DNA of 64,000 bases from Thermoplasmatales archaeon (GTDB lineage Archaea; Thermoplasmatota; Thermoplasmata; Thermoplasmatales; Thermoplasmataceae): positions 94,139 to 158,138 of the forward strand of contig JACWAH010000010.1 in NCBI GenBank assembly GCA_014874365.1, given 5' to 3'. This document shows positions 16,643-25,232 of the stretch, in pieces. Both the position numbers and the translations under genes were made by a program. The notes beneath the pieces were generated by a model that ran no database searches, was not told where the DNA came from, and saw only the letters and a list, made by a program, of their open reading frames with translations. The first letter of the stretch is position 1. Each line of letters starts with the position of its first letter.

Positions 16643-18024
16643 AACCTAAGATCAGAGAAATACTCCTTAAGAGTCCCAGCGGAAAGGCTGAGGAATGGCT
16701 TGCAAAACAAAAGAACATTGAATGGGCTAATGGTTTAAACCCAAGGCCAGCTAAAGATTCGCTTGTCGCTGAAATCGGTGAAACCAAGAATGAGAGTCCT
16801 GAACTGTTCGTCGAAAAGTTCAAGGGATTACGGCAAAGTAAAGCGTTCGTTGACTTCATGGACAGTTGCACGCGATGCGGGATATGCATTGACAAATGCC
16901 ACTTCTTTATTTCAACAGGCGATGTAAACAACAGTCCAGTTGGTAGGGCAAACCTTGTGAGGAAATTGTACAAGAAAGGGAACAGGCTTAAACCAAGTTC
17001 TGTAGACCTGAAAAAAATATTCTCCTACTACAACCAGTGTACTGAATGCAGGAGGTGTTCTGTTTTCTGTCCACAGGGAATCGACCAGGCTGAGATTACA
17101 AGGAATGTTCGTGAAGTCCTGACTGAAATGGGAATGATTCCGGAATACGTTGCTGCAACGCTTTCACAGGTTTACAAAACCGGAAACAACATGGGGCTGA
17201 ATCCCAAGGCGATTGCTTCTGCTGTGGAGTTTGTAAGGGATGAAATGACGGAAGAAACGGGGAAGGAGATCGACATTCCTCTTGACAGGCCCAAGGCGGA
17301 TTTCCTTTTCATACCCTCCTCGGCAGATATTATGGTCAACAACGACACGCTCAAAGGATACGCCAAAGTAATGTATGCGCTGAAGAAAGACTGGACAATA
17401 TCATCAGCAACTTCCGAAGCGGCAAACTTCGGGACATTTGCAAACGAAAGAATCCTCATGGAATTCGGCGATAAAGTGGTAGACGAGGCCGAAAAGAAAG
17501 GGGTGAAGGAAGTTGTCTGGGGAGAATGCGGACATGGCTGGAGAACGGCTAACAACTATGTCAGGTACAGGCTTGCGGAAAAAGGAATTTCTCTTCAACA
17601 TGTCCATCAGGTAACTTCAAAGGCTATTGAAAGGGGCCAGATCACAGTTGACAAGAACAAGAATGACGATCTATTCAACTATCATGATCCATGCAACCTG
17701 GCAAGAGGAGGCAATCTGGTAAACGAGCCCAGAAAAATACTCTCAGCAGTGGTAAGGGAAACGGTCGAAGCTGAATTCACCAAAGACAAGACTTTCTGCT
17801 GCGGTGCAGGAGGAGGTCTCCTCGCTGATGAAAAGGACTGGAATGAATCCAGGGCATGGGCTGGCTGGCCAGCAGTTTACTATTCATGGAAAACAGGAGC
17901 ACACACAATGGTGTCTCCCTGTGCAATAGACAAAGCACAGTTTCCCTACGTTATAGGATACCACAAGGTTGACATGCAGATGAAAGGGCTGATGGATCTT
18001 GTGGGATTTGCAATAGAGGTGTAA
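16639..18024 (+). CDS. dsrK: DsrK-like iron-sulfur subunit (HdrD family)
   Basis: A 461-residue cytoplasmic subunit. Two 4Fe-4S ferredoxin motifs use C77, C80, C83, C87 and C134, C137, C140, C144. Two CCG-type domains follow: WGECGHGWR near residue 295, and NYHDPCNLARGG near 350 with FCCGAGGGL near 385, which build the noncubane catalytic cluster of heterodisulfide-reductase-like enzymes. In sulfate reducers DsrK reduces the DsrC trisulfide with electrons from DsrM. Overlap with dsrM by 4 nt supports a DsrMK complex. The N-terminal 65 residues are charged and may contact DsrM. Confidence 0.9.
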   Translation: MKPKIREILLKSPSGKAEEWLAKQKNIEWANGLNPRPAKDSLVAEIGETKNESPELFVEKFKGLRQSKAFVDFMDSCTRCGICIDKCHFFISTGDVNNSPVGRANLVRKLYKKGNRLKPSSVDLKKIFSYYNQCTECRRCSVFCPQGIDQAEITRNVREVLTEMGMIPEYVAATLSQVYKTGNNMGLNPKAIASAVEFVRDEMTEETGKEIDIPLDRPKADFLFIPSSADIMVNNDTLKGYAKVMYALKKDWTISSATSEAANFGTFANERILMEFGDKVVDEAEKKGVKEVVWGECGHGWRTANNYVRYRLAEKGISLQHVHQVTSKAIERGQITVDKNKNDDLFNYHDPCNLARGGNLVNEPRKILSAVVRETVEAEFTKDKTFCCGAGGGLLADEKDWNESRAWAGWPAVYYSWKTGAHTMVSPCAIDKAQFPYVIGYHKVDMQMKGLMDLVGFAIEV

Positions 18025-18026
18025 AA

Positions 18027-18404
18027 GTGAAAGTTGGAATGATATTGGGAACAAATGAACTCTCGAGTATTATGTTTGCGTCAATAGAGGCAGGAATGAG
18101 AACGTCCATGGACGATTCTGTAATCATGTTCGTTACCATGGATGGAGTCAGGGCTTTTCTGAAGAATTCAGAAATCAGCCAGACTACAAAGACTTCAGCA
18201 ATGATAGCAAAGCATGACCCTGATTTCAGGAAGTATCTCAGGGAAGGAAAAGAAAGCGGGTTGCTCAAGATTTATGTGTGCTATTACGCGGCCGAAATCT
18301 ACGATGTGAACAAGAAGGACCTTGACGAACTTGTGGATGACATCTGGGGCATTACAAAGTTTTCAATAGAAACTGAAGACGCCCAGATCATTCCAATATG
18401 GTAG
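18027..18404 (+). CDS. DsrE-family protein
   Basis: A 125-residue protein with the alpha/beta DsrE fold pattern: GMILGTNELSSIMFASIEAGM at the start, VIMFVTMDGVRAF in the middle and LKIYVCYYAAEIYDV, where the single cysteine (about residue 93) sits in the place expected of the sulfur-carrying Cys. GTG start 2 nt after dsrK. Only one DsrE-like gene is present, with no DsrF or DsrH, so the DsrEFH complex of sulfur oxidisers is absent. It may carry sulfane sulfur to or from DsrC, or be a related membrane-peripheral factor. Confidence 0.75.
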   Translation: MKVGMILGTNELSSIMFASIEAGMRTSMDDSVIMFVTMDGVRAFLKNSEISQTTKTSAMIAKHDPDFRKYLREGKESGLLKIYVCYYAAEIYDVNKKDLDELVDDIWGITKFSIETEDAQIIPIW

Positions 18405-18419
18405 TGACAGGTGAGCTAG

Positions 18420-19184
18420 ATGAGCGGAATCGTATATTTTGTTGGTTCTGGGCCAGGAGACCCAGGTTATCTTACAATTAAAGCATTGAAACTGCTAAGA
18501 TCTTCGGATCTGGTAATTTATGACAGTCTTGTGACAAGGGAGATAATTAGGAAAATACCTAACAGCGTCCACAGGGTTGCCGTCAGGATGAGTCCTCATT
18601 CGAAAGGAATGAAAATGAAAGAGTTGACTGAACTGATGGTGAGGCATGCACTTGGGGGCAAGATCATTGTAAGGTTGAAGAGTGGAGACCCGCTCCTGTT
18701 CGGAAGAACCTGGGAAGAGATTGAACCTTTAGAAGAGGCAGGAATAAAATATGAAATAGTTCCAGGAGTATCTTCTGCATTTGCATCGGCGGCACTATCA
18801 AAGACCCCGTTGACAGATCGCAGGTTTTCTTCATCAGTTGCCATTGTCACCGGCCATGAAGCAAACAATAAGCTTTCTACAAGCGTGAACTGGGGTCTTC
18901 TGGCACATTCTGTTGATACCCTTATAATCCTGATGGGTGCTTCGACTATTGCTGATTACAGTGAGAAACTAATCGAGGCTGGAGTAGATGGGTCTGCTAC
19001 AGTTACCCTTATTTTCAATGCTTCACGCGAAGACCAGAAAATGATCAGGACTACGCTGGCAAGAGTCTCCGGCGGGCTGGCAATGAACTTCGGAGATCTC
19101 TGCACGGTGATCATAAATCTGCGCAGTGAATCAACCAACGATCATGAAAAGGTCCTGGACTTGATGCCGCAACAGGCCGCCTGA
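18420..19184 (+). CDS. cobA: Uroporphyrinogen-III C-methyltransferase
   Basis: A 254-residue SAM-dependent enzyme that adds two methyl groups to uroporphyrinogen III to make precorrin-2, the first committed step toward siroheme. The family motifs are clear: VGSGPGDPGYLTIKALKLL at the N-terminus, VRLKSGDPLLFGR near residue 80, and EIVPGVSSAFA near 117. It lies 15 nt after the DsrE-like gene with a GGTGA element before the ATG. Its position directly after the reductase genes indicates that it supplies siroheme to DsrAB. Confidence 0.93.
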   Translation: MSGIVYFVGSGPGDPGYLTIKALKLLRSSDLVIYDSLVTREIIRKIPNSVHRVAVRMSPHSKGMKMKELTELMVRHALGGKIIVRLKSGDPLLFGRTWEEIEPLEEAGIKYEIVPGVSSAFASAALSKTPLTDRRFSSSVAIVTGHEANNKLSTSVNWGLLAHSVDTLIILMGASTIADYSEKLIEAGVDGSATVTLIFNASREDQKMIRTTLARVSGGLAMNFGDLCTVIINLRSESTNDHEKVLDLMPQQAA

Positions 19185-19259
19185 AAATATATATCTCGGG
19201 TAGGGAAGTATGTCCCAAAGCATTGAAAGGAAAGCAGGCATTAGGATCAGGAGGATATT

Positions 19260-19883
19260 ATGGACTTTGTCCCGGTTATGCTGAACGTCTCTGACAGGAA
19301 AATAATAGTTATTGGCGGAGGAGAAGCAGCATACAAGAAAGTAAGGAACCTGGCTGAGCACTGCAGCAACATTACTATTATCGCTTCTGAATTTCAGGAA
19401 AGCTTTTCCGATTTTAACGCGGAGAAGGTGAAGATGCATATCACCAATGTAAACCAACTTGAAAGCTACCTGAAAGGTGATGTAATCGTCATAATAGCGA
19501 CCGACGACCAGACGTTAAACACAGATTTGTCAGTTATGTGCAACAAACTTGGAATAATGTACAACAGGATAGACGATAACACCAGCCCATTCATTTTTCC
19601 CGCCTCATTCGAATTGGACGGCATCATAGTATCAGTCTCAACCCTTGGAAAATCCCCTTCTTTTGCGAGGTATCTCAAGGAAAGATTGAAAGACAATGTA
19701 AGGGTATACTCTGGCGCACTGCCCGTTCTCCAAAGACTACGGAAAGAGACAAGGATACAGGATTTCCACAAGCGCTCTAAATACTTCTGGGATTTGCTGC
19801 AGAACGACGATTTCTGGGAAAGGATCAATTCCGGTAAGTTCGACGACGCTTTTGATTTGGGGCTAAGGTTATCTAAGGAATAA
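19260..19883 (+). CDS. Precorrin-2 dehydrogenase / siroheme synthase
   Basis: A 207-residue protein of the Met8/SirC/CysG N-terminal family. It has the NAD-binding motif IIVIGGGEAAYKKVRNL near residue 16 and the TSPFIFPASFELDGIIVSVSTLGKSPSFARYL segment that matches the active region of this family. It would oxidise precorrin-2 to sirohydrochlorin and possibly insert iron. A strong AGGAGG lies 6 nt upstream of the ATG. It ends the dsr/siroheme block; whether a separate ferrochelatase is needed cannot be told here. Confidence 0.9.
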   Translation: MDFVPVMLNVSDRKIIVIGGGEAAYKKVRNLAEHCSNITIIASEFQESFSDFNAEKVKMHITNVNQLESYLKGDVIVIIATDDQTLNTDLSVMCNKLGIMYNRIDDNTSPFIFPASFELDGIIVSVSTLGKSPSFARYLKERLKDNVRVYSGALPVLQRLRKETRIQDFHKRSKYFWDLLQNDDFWERINSGKFDDAFDLGLRLSKE

Positions 19884-20291
19884 ATGATCAGTTTTCCCCG
19901 GGTCACTGGTGGAACAAGAGTTCCAAAATGATGCCCTGATCCAGCAAGTATGCACGAATTCCTTAAAGGGAAATACAAACTATCTTGAAAACCTGAATGT
20001 GAGCATAATTTCGTCTACCTTAAAGAGAAAAAAACTCAATCTAAAAACTACCAAAAAAGAAATATGATTTATCGGACTTTTGCGCGTGTCCTAAGGATTG
20101 GGTAACAGGGAACTCCAGTTTTCTGGGGGTAGTGGAAGTTACGGTTTTTATGAAGATCATATTTTCAGTGCGATCAATGGGAAATCCCGGAAAAACCAAC
20201 TTCCCTACGGTCCATCATCTTTATTTACTCATACGAAAGTGAAAAGAGCCAGAAATAAAAAAAAAGAGAAAAAGAAAGAAAATAAAAAATT
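19884..20291. other. Intergenic stretch at the end of the dsr block
   Basis: About 400 nt with no convincing gene. A 52-codon open frame (19909-20067, GTG start, ending KKTTKKEI-like) lies directly after the siroheme gene in the same direction, but its lysine- and asparagine-rich tail and lack of a clear ribosome site make it doubtful. Further on, an A-rich run at about 20255-20292 lies at the converging end of the SatP-like gene and may contribute to transcript ends. Confidence 0.4.
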
Positions 20292-20942
20292 TTAAGCAGT
20301 TTTCTTCCTTGACAAAATGCCCAGTGGTAGTGGACCCTTAAGGCCTGCCTTCTCCCACCTGTCGTTCACGATAACTGCTCCCGCAAGGTAAGTGGTGAAC
20401 ACAACGTCAATCAATCCAACGACGCCAGCATAGAAGACTGAAGCTGGTAAAGTAGCTCCCATGTAGGTTGATGTTCCGTTGAAGCTCAACAAAGGTATTG
20501 CCCAGAGGATGAACGTAATCAGCAGGAAAAAGAGCATAAGATTATGGGCTATCGTTATCTTGAAGCTACCTATCCAGAATATGAAAGTCATGAACACGAA
20601 TGCCAGGGCCATCATTCCAACTAGATGTGCGTGCTGTACGTCTGTTATGAAACCTGCCCAGAGGAAAACTGAAAGAAGACCGAACGTAAGGAAGAATCCT
20701 GAATAGGTACCAAACGCGGTTGCTCCAAATGTGTTTCCGTTGTTGTATTCCCAGTTTGCCGCTATCAATAGAAACAGTCCGCTGAATACTAAAGCAGGCG
20801 CCGCCAGGGCTAGATGTTCTCCCCAGAATTTAGGGTTACCTCCCAAAGCTCCAACCGCGTAAAGCGATAATATCATCAAACCGAATCCATACGCAAAAAT
20901 CCCCAACGCCGTGGGGTCTCCTTTTTTAACTTCATCTGCCAT
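20292..20942 (-). CDS. SatP/YaaH-type acetate transporter
   Basis: A 216-residue membrane protein with six helices of the GPR1/FUN34/YaaH family, which moves acetate or succinate with protons. Family features are the N-terminal DPTALGIFAYGFGLMILSLY (normally NPAPLGL-F), FWGEHLALAAPALVFSGLFLLIAANWEY, and a YSGFF segment near the middle. The ATG at 20942 (MADEVKKG) is preferred over one four codons upstream. It is a single gene, converging on the dsr block. Together with the two acetyl-CoA synthetase types in this window it points to acetate exchange. Confidence 0.82.
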   Translation of the reverse strand: MADEVKKGDPTALGIFAYGFGLMILSLYAVGALGGNPKFWGEHLALAAPALVFSGLFLLIAANWEYNNGNTFGATAFGTYSGFFLTFGLLSVFLWAGFITDVQHAHLVGMMALAFVFMTFIFWIGSFKITIAHNLMLFFLLITFILWAIPLLSFNGTSTYMGATLPASVFYAGVVGLIDVVFTTYLAGAVIVNDRWEKAGLKGPLPLGILSRKKTA

Positions 20943-21118
20943 TTTTACACCCAAGCATTTAATGCTTAGTGATTTATTGCTTTGAAAGTATTAAGTCGAA
21001 CACCGCACAGGTAAAGCATTCCTTCACTTTTCTAAATAGTAAAACTTTGCCCGCTGAAGGCTAAGATTCTAATAGCATTCGCATTGATCGTAAATGACCA
21101 AAATGAAGAACTTATGCT

Positions 21119-22804
21119 TCAGTTCCTGATCCTGAGATCTCGGGCCATACGGTCGTAAACACTGTATAAGAACACAAGGGAAGAAACGCCAGTAAGTCTG
21201 TGTTTCTTAGACCACTCTATTTCCTTGTTCAAATAAGTCAGATGGTTGCTATAGTCATTCCTGCGGGATACCGGTTCTCCATGCATATAAGCCGCAATAT
21301 TCTCCATTATGCTATTTCCCAGATCGGTTGGTATATTACCTTCCTTTATTGATTCCCTGATCATTGTCAATCCTGCCCTGTAAGTGATTCGTTCAATATC
21401 CGCCCTGGACATTGTATCCGTTTCGTAATTCAAGAAGTCTGTCCATGTTCTTCCATTTTCAAGGAGATTATAGTAATCCATGAATCTGTGTGCCAGCAAT
21501 TTAATTCCAAACCTGTCAGGGAATTCATAGTAAAGTGAGCCAGGGTCAAGAAAAGGAGTAAGCGGTGAAATAAACGAATGGATGTCCATTCCGGTTTGAA
21601 AGGACTTGCCATTCAGCGTGGCTGCATAAGCTGCATCGCTCATTACATTTTCCTCAGTCTGGTGGGGCAAGCCAATGGTAAAATACACATCAAACTTCTT
21701 GCAACCGGTCTTTGCAGCATTCTCTATACTTTTCTCCAACTCATAGTTTGTGTAGGGCCTTCCTGATTCCCTTCTCAAGAGTTCAACCGATGATTCCGGA
21801 GATATCTCCGCACTGTACTGAGGTATGACCTTACTGAGAGCATTCAGGAAGGTTTCCGAAGGGGGGGCAAAATACTCAGTTAGAATTGGAAGATCAATAC
21901 CCCTTTCTTTTATCTCCTTGAAAAGTGTTGAATAGAACTTTTCTCCGGCTGCGTTGATGTCACCTGCAACAAAGACTGGCGAACCAATAATATCCTGAAT
22001 GAGCTCAATCTCTTCTGCAATAACTAAAGGTTTCCTGAATAAAGGAGAGACCCGGCCGTAATTCGTGCTGTAAGCAAAACTAGATCCGCCGCAGAAACCA
22101 CAGTTATTCTGGCAACCGTGTTCAATCACGGTAAATGCCTGAGGGTTCCTTATCCATCCATAATAGGGCATGTGGCCAAGAATGTCACCGTATTTCAGCG
22201 TATTCTTTGCCAATACCCCATAATCGATGAAAAGCTCGTTCATTTCCTCGATTGAATTATTCCTATGATTCTCCTTGACGCTGGTTCCTTTCCTATATAC
22301 AAGATTGTCTACTGTTTCAAGGCTTAACCCATTCTCCACGCTGTCAGCAAGTGCTACAATTGCCTTTTCCTGAAGATCTCCTGCCAGGATGTAATCTACC
22401 CAGGGCATTTCCTTCATAATTTCTTGCCTGAAATAAGTCGATGAAAATCCCCCTAACAGGATCTTTGACTCTGGGTGTATCTGCCTGATAATTTTTGATA
22501 TCTCATAAACGCCATGGGCATGCGGAAGCCAGTGCAGGTCAAGCGCAAAGATGTCTGCCTCAATTTTTCTGATATAGTTGCTGACATCAAATCTGTCGCT
22601 GGCGAGCATATGAACTGCAACATTGCTTATCCTCGCTGAAAATCCGTTTCTTGTAAGAGAGGCAAGCATGCTTAAAAATCCGATCGGATACATTTCAAAA
22701 ACGGGGGTAGAAGGAATAACGTCGCTTATCGGGCCCGAACGGATTTTACGCTTCCTGAAATCGTATATGCTCGGTGCGTGAACGAAACAGACGTTGACCC
22801 TCAT
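21119..22804 (-). CDS. B12-binding-domain radical SAM protein (Ta0216-like)
   Basis: A 561-residue protein with an N-terminal cobalamin-binding-like domain (VCFVHAPSIYDFRKRKI, then LDLHWLPHAHGVYEISKII and ILLGGFSSTYF) and a radical SAM domain. The cluster motif is CxxxxCGFC-like, HGCQNNCGFCGG near residue 200, giving a CX3CX2C pattern. LPILTEYFAPPSE and FYFTIGLPHQTEE-type segments follow in the barrel. It resembles the Thermoplasma Ta0216 family, whose reaction is unknown. The frame reaches a TTG at 22822; ATG at 22804 is preferred. Single gene. Confidence 0.8.
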   Translation of the reverse strand: MRVNVCFVHAPSIYDFRKRKIRSGPISDVIPSTPVFEMYPIGFLSMLASLTRNGFSARISNVAVHMLASDRFDVSNYIRKIEADIFALDLHWLPHAHGVYEISKIIRQIHPESKILLGGFSSTYFRQEIMKEMPWVDYILAGDLQEKAIVALADSVENGLSLETVDNLVYRKGTSVKENHRNNSIEEMNELFIDYGVLAKNTLKYGDILGHMPYYGWIRNPQAFTVIEHGCQNNCGFCGGSSFAYSTNYGRVSPLFRKPLVIAEEIELIQDIIGSPVFVAGDINAAGEKFYSTLFKEIKERGIDLPILTEYFAPPSETFLNALSKVIPQYSAEISPESSVELLRRESGRPYTNYELEKSIENAAKTGCKKFDVYFTIGLPHQTEENVMSDAAYAATLNGKSFQTGMDIHSFISPLTPFLDPGSLYYEFPDRFGIKLLAHRFMDYYNLLENGRTWTDFLNYETDTMSRADIERITYRAGLTMIRESIKEGNIPTDLGNSIMENIAAYMHGEPVSRRNDYSNHLTYLNKEIEWSKKHRLTGVSSLVFLYSVYDRMARDLRIRN

Positions 22805-22962
22805 GTAATGGAAATCGCTCAATGGCTATTCATACTGCTACCTTACGTGAAAGGTTGAGAATGAAGATATCAACGCATAATGTTAGTTCCAGTTATCCAT
22901 GTCTATTTTACCTGAAGTCCAGAAAAAGGTAACATTTATTTAACAAATATCGATGAATAGGC

Positions 22963-23334
22963 GTGAGAGAATCATTCCTAGAAATGGAGAACAGTCCTGT
23001 GATCCATCAGTCCCTTCCGCTTGTTGGTGCCGTTAAGGAAATTGGTGGCGCCTGGAAGCTTATAGTCATAAAATCGCTTCAGGAGGGCCCTGCCGGATTC
23101 AACCAGTTGATGCGAATCACTGGGAACAGCAACCCCAAGAGTCTTTCCAGAACTCTTCGTGAATTGGAGGATATGGGCATAATTAACCGAACTGTTCTCA
23201 GCACCAAGCCTTTTAGAGTCGAATACTCCCTTGGAGAAAAAGGGAAATCATTGGGAAATGCTCTGGAAGAACTGAGTAAATGGGGCGAGTACTGGGCCAT
23301 CGGCGCAGATCAGACAATAAGGTTGGAAAACTGA
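22963..23334 (+). CDS. HxlR-family transcription regulator
   Basis: A 123-residue winged-helix protein. The HxlR pattern is clear: LVGAVKEIGGAWKLIVIKSLQEGPAGFNQLMRI, then NPKSLSRTLRELEDMGIINR and VEYSLGEKGKSLGNAL. It begins with GTG about 25 nt after a TTTATTTA box, which suits a leaderless transcript; an ATG seven codons later (22984) is the alternative. It precedes a DUF998-like membrane protein by about 80 nt and may control it. Confidence 0.85.
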   Translation: MRESFLEMENSPVIHQSLPLVGAVKEIGGAWKLIVIKSLQEGPAGFNQLMRITGNSNPKSLSRTLRELEDMGIINRTVLSTKPFRVEYSLGEKGKSLGNALEELSKWGEYWAIGADQTIRLEN

Positions 23335-23411
23335 TTATTCATTCTCATTTTATTATTCAAATATCGTAAATATGAATGTTTAAATCGTAGTATGTTAATA
23401 CAATTTTTGCA

Positions 23412-23978
23412 ATGAACAAACAAAGTATTGCCGGGATTCTGTTATTCATAGGCGCGTTCCAGTTTTTTATATTCATGACTATCAGTGAAGCACTGAGGCC
23501 ATCATATTCGGTCAACCTGAACTACATAAGTGACCTGGGTGTTGGGGCAAATGCATATATATTTAACTATTCGATTATATCGCTTGGAATTTTGGTAATA
23601 ATCTCTGCTATTGCACTGGCTTCGATCAACAGGAGGAAGATTCTACCATACACTGTTATCCTGATTGGAATAGGGGCAATGGGAGTTGGTATATTCAATG
23701 AAAATGCACCGTATCACTTACACGACTACGTATCCCTTATCACCTTCCTGTTCAGCGGTATTTCCGCAATCGTTGCCGTAACATGGGCAAAAGGACCTTT
23801 CAGAGCTTTATCTGCGATTGTTGGAATTTTCATCCTTGTGGCGATGGGATTATACATTGAAAATATTTACTACAGCCTGGGGCCGGGAGGAATGGAGAGA
23901 ATGATCGTATATCCGACAATTCTCTGGGGCATGGCCTTTTCAGGTTACCTGATTGGTCCCAACAGGGGCAGCTCCTGA
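23412..23978 (+). CDS. DUF998-like membrane protein
   Basis: A 188-residue protein with six hydrophobic helices. It has the DUF998 pattern: IAGILLFIGAFQFFIFMTISEAL, NYISDLG near residue 38, IFNYSIISLGIL, and GIFNENAPYHLHDYVSLITFLFSG with its conserved FN..P.H. Function is unknown. Its 3' end overlaps the convergent MFS gene by 39 nt, so the two transcripts would be antisense at their ends. Confidence 0.7.
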   Translation: MNKQSIAGILLFIGAFQFFIFMTISEALRPSYSVNLNYISDLGVGANAYIFNYSIISLGILVIISAIALASINRRKILPYTVILIGIGAMGVGIFNENAPYHLHDYVSLITFLFSGISAIVAVTWAKGPFRALSAIVGIFILVAMGLYIENIYYSLGPGGMERMIVYPTILWGMAFSGYLIGPNRGSS

Positions 23979-25175
23979 ACTCTTGATTCGCTTAAATGCA
24001 AATGCGAAGAGTGGCAGGGTCGACAGGGAGATAAGGCTTAGAATGAGCCAGGAAGCTTGATACCCGAAATCTCCGAGGGACAAGCCATAAACAGCGGACA
24101 GCCCCCCTCCAATTGTGAGCTGAATAGAGTTGAGCAGACCGAGGTCCAGGGCAACCATGGATCTGTCCTTTTCATAAAGCATTACAACAAGGTACTCCTT
24201 GGAGAACAGGATAATGCTTAGGACGCCATTGGCAATCGCTATTATCACGAACAGGTAAAGATTGGCGAAGACCAGTAAAGTGTCGATCAGGCTGAGGAAG
24301 ACAATAATCGACACGATCTGCCTTATCGGATTTGATCTGGCAAAATATCCAATCATGAGTGCTCCAACCAGTCCGCAGAACAAGGTAAGGCTGGCAACTA
24401 CCGATGCTATATTTCCTGAGAATCCAAGGGATTGAATATAGGGTTTGAAGTATTCTCCAATCGTAAAATTCAAAGCGTAATACCCGCCCATTCCTGCTGA
24501 AACGACCCATATGTAACCGTCTTTCAACTTCTTCGAAATATATTTAGTATCAACTTCAGATTTGTCATTGCCTTCGGGAACCACATCCAGCGCCAATGCT
24601 GCAATTATGATGGTCGCTAATCCACCGAGAGAAATGGCAACCCTCCAGCCAACCGAGTTTATCAGGAACGTGAAAGGCAGGATCCCAATCCCGGCGCCGA
24701 AGGCAAAGTAGCCATTGTAATAAGCGACATTCCGTGAAACTTTCTCAGGCTGAAGATATCCGAGGACTGAAACGCCGGAAGAAAAGAAAAAGGCAGCGGA
24801 AACACCTGTGACAAAACGCAATGCGATAATGAAGTACAGGTTTGGAGCTAAGTAGATCATGGAAACGGAAATACCCATCAGCAAAAGACCAAGTAATGCA
24901 GTTTTCCTTGATCCAATCCTTGATGCGATTATTCCTGCTGGGACTTGAAAAATTCCCGCTCCTACGAGGAAGAGCGCAAACATCAGCCATAGATACTGGG
25001 ATTGCGCGGGAAAACGATCTGTCAGAAGAGGATATATTGGCGATACGTTGTACCAGTTCAAGGCATAGATTGCCCTTCCGGCAAAAATTATCGAAACAGG
25101 CAACCTGTTGCTTCTCAACAAACGGAATTTTAATCCTTTATTCAAAGTTTGAGAACAACTTTGATATGTGAACAT
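23940..25175 (-). CDS. MFS transporter
   Basis: A 411-residue major facilitator with twelve predicted helices. The MFS loop motif after helix 2 reads GIIASRIGSRKTALLGLLLMG, and helix 5 has GYFAFGAGIGILPF. Substrate unknown. The ATG at 25175, preceded by GGGATATT, is chosen over one eight codons upstream. The gene is divergent from the DtxR-type regulator with about 60 nt between the starts, so metal-dependent control of this transporter is possible. Confidence 0.85.
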   Translation of the reverse strand: MFTYQSCSQTLNKGLKFRLLRSNRLPVSIIFAGRAIYALNWYNVSPIYPLLTDRFPAQSQYLWLMFALFLVGAGIFQVPAGIIASRIGSRKTALLGLLLMGISVSMIYLAPNLYFIIALRFVTGVSAAFFFSSGVSVLGYLQPEKVSRNVAYYNGYFAFGAGIGILPFTFLINSVGWRVAISLGGLATIIIAALALDVVPEGNDKSEVDTKYISKKLKDGYIWVVSAGMGGYYALNFTIGEYFKPYIQSLGFSGNIASVVASLTLFCGLVGALMIGYFARSNPIRQIVSIIVFLSLIDTLLVFANLYLFVIIAIANGVLSIILFSKEYLVVMLYEKDRSMVALDLGLLNSIQLTIGGGLSAVYGLSLGDFGYQASWLILSLISLSTLPLFAFAFKRIKSSGAAPVGTNQVT

Positions 25176-25232
25176 TTTTCCAATATCCCCGGCTTGCAAA
25201 GTGTAATATCTCTTTCTACAATTGTTAAGCAG

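Noticed and set aside
12974..18404. Oxidative (reverse) Dsr pathway
   Set aside because: Only one DsrE-like gene, no DsrF, DsrH or DsrL nearby; the reductive direction is favoured but not proven.
19909..20067. 52-codon open frame after the siroheme gene
   Set aside because: No clear ribosome site, low-complexity Lys-rich end and no recognised family.
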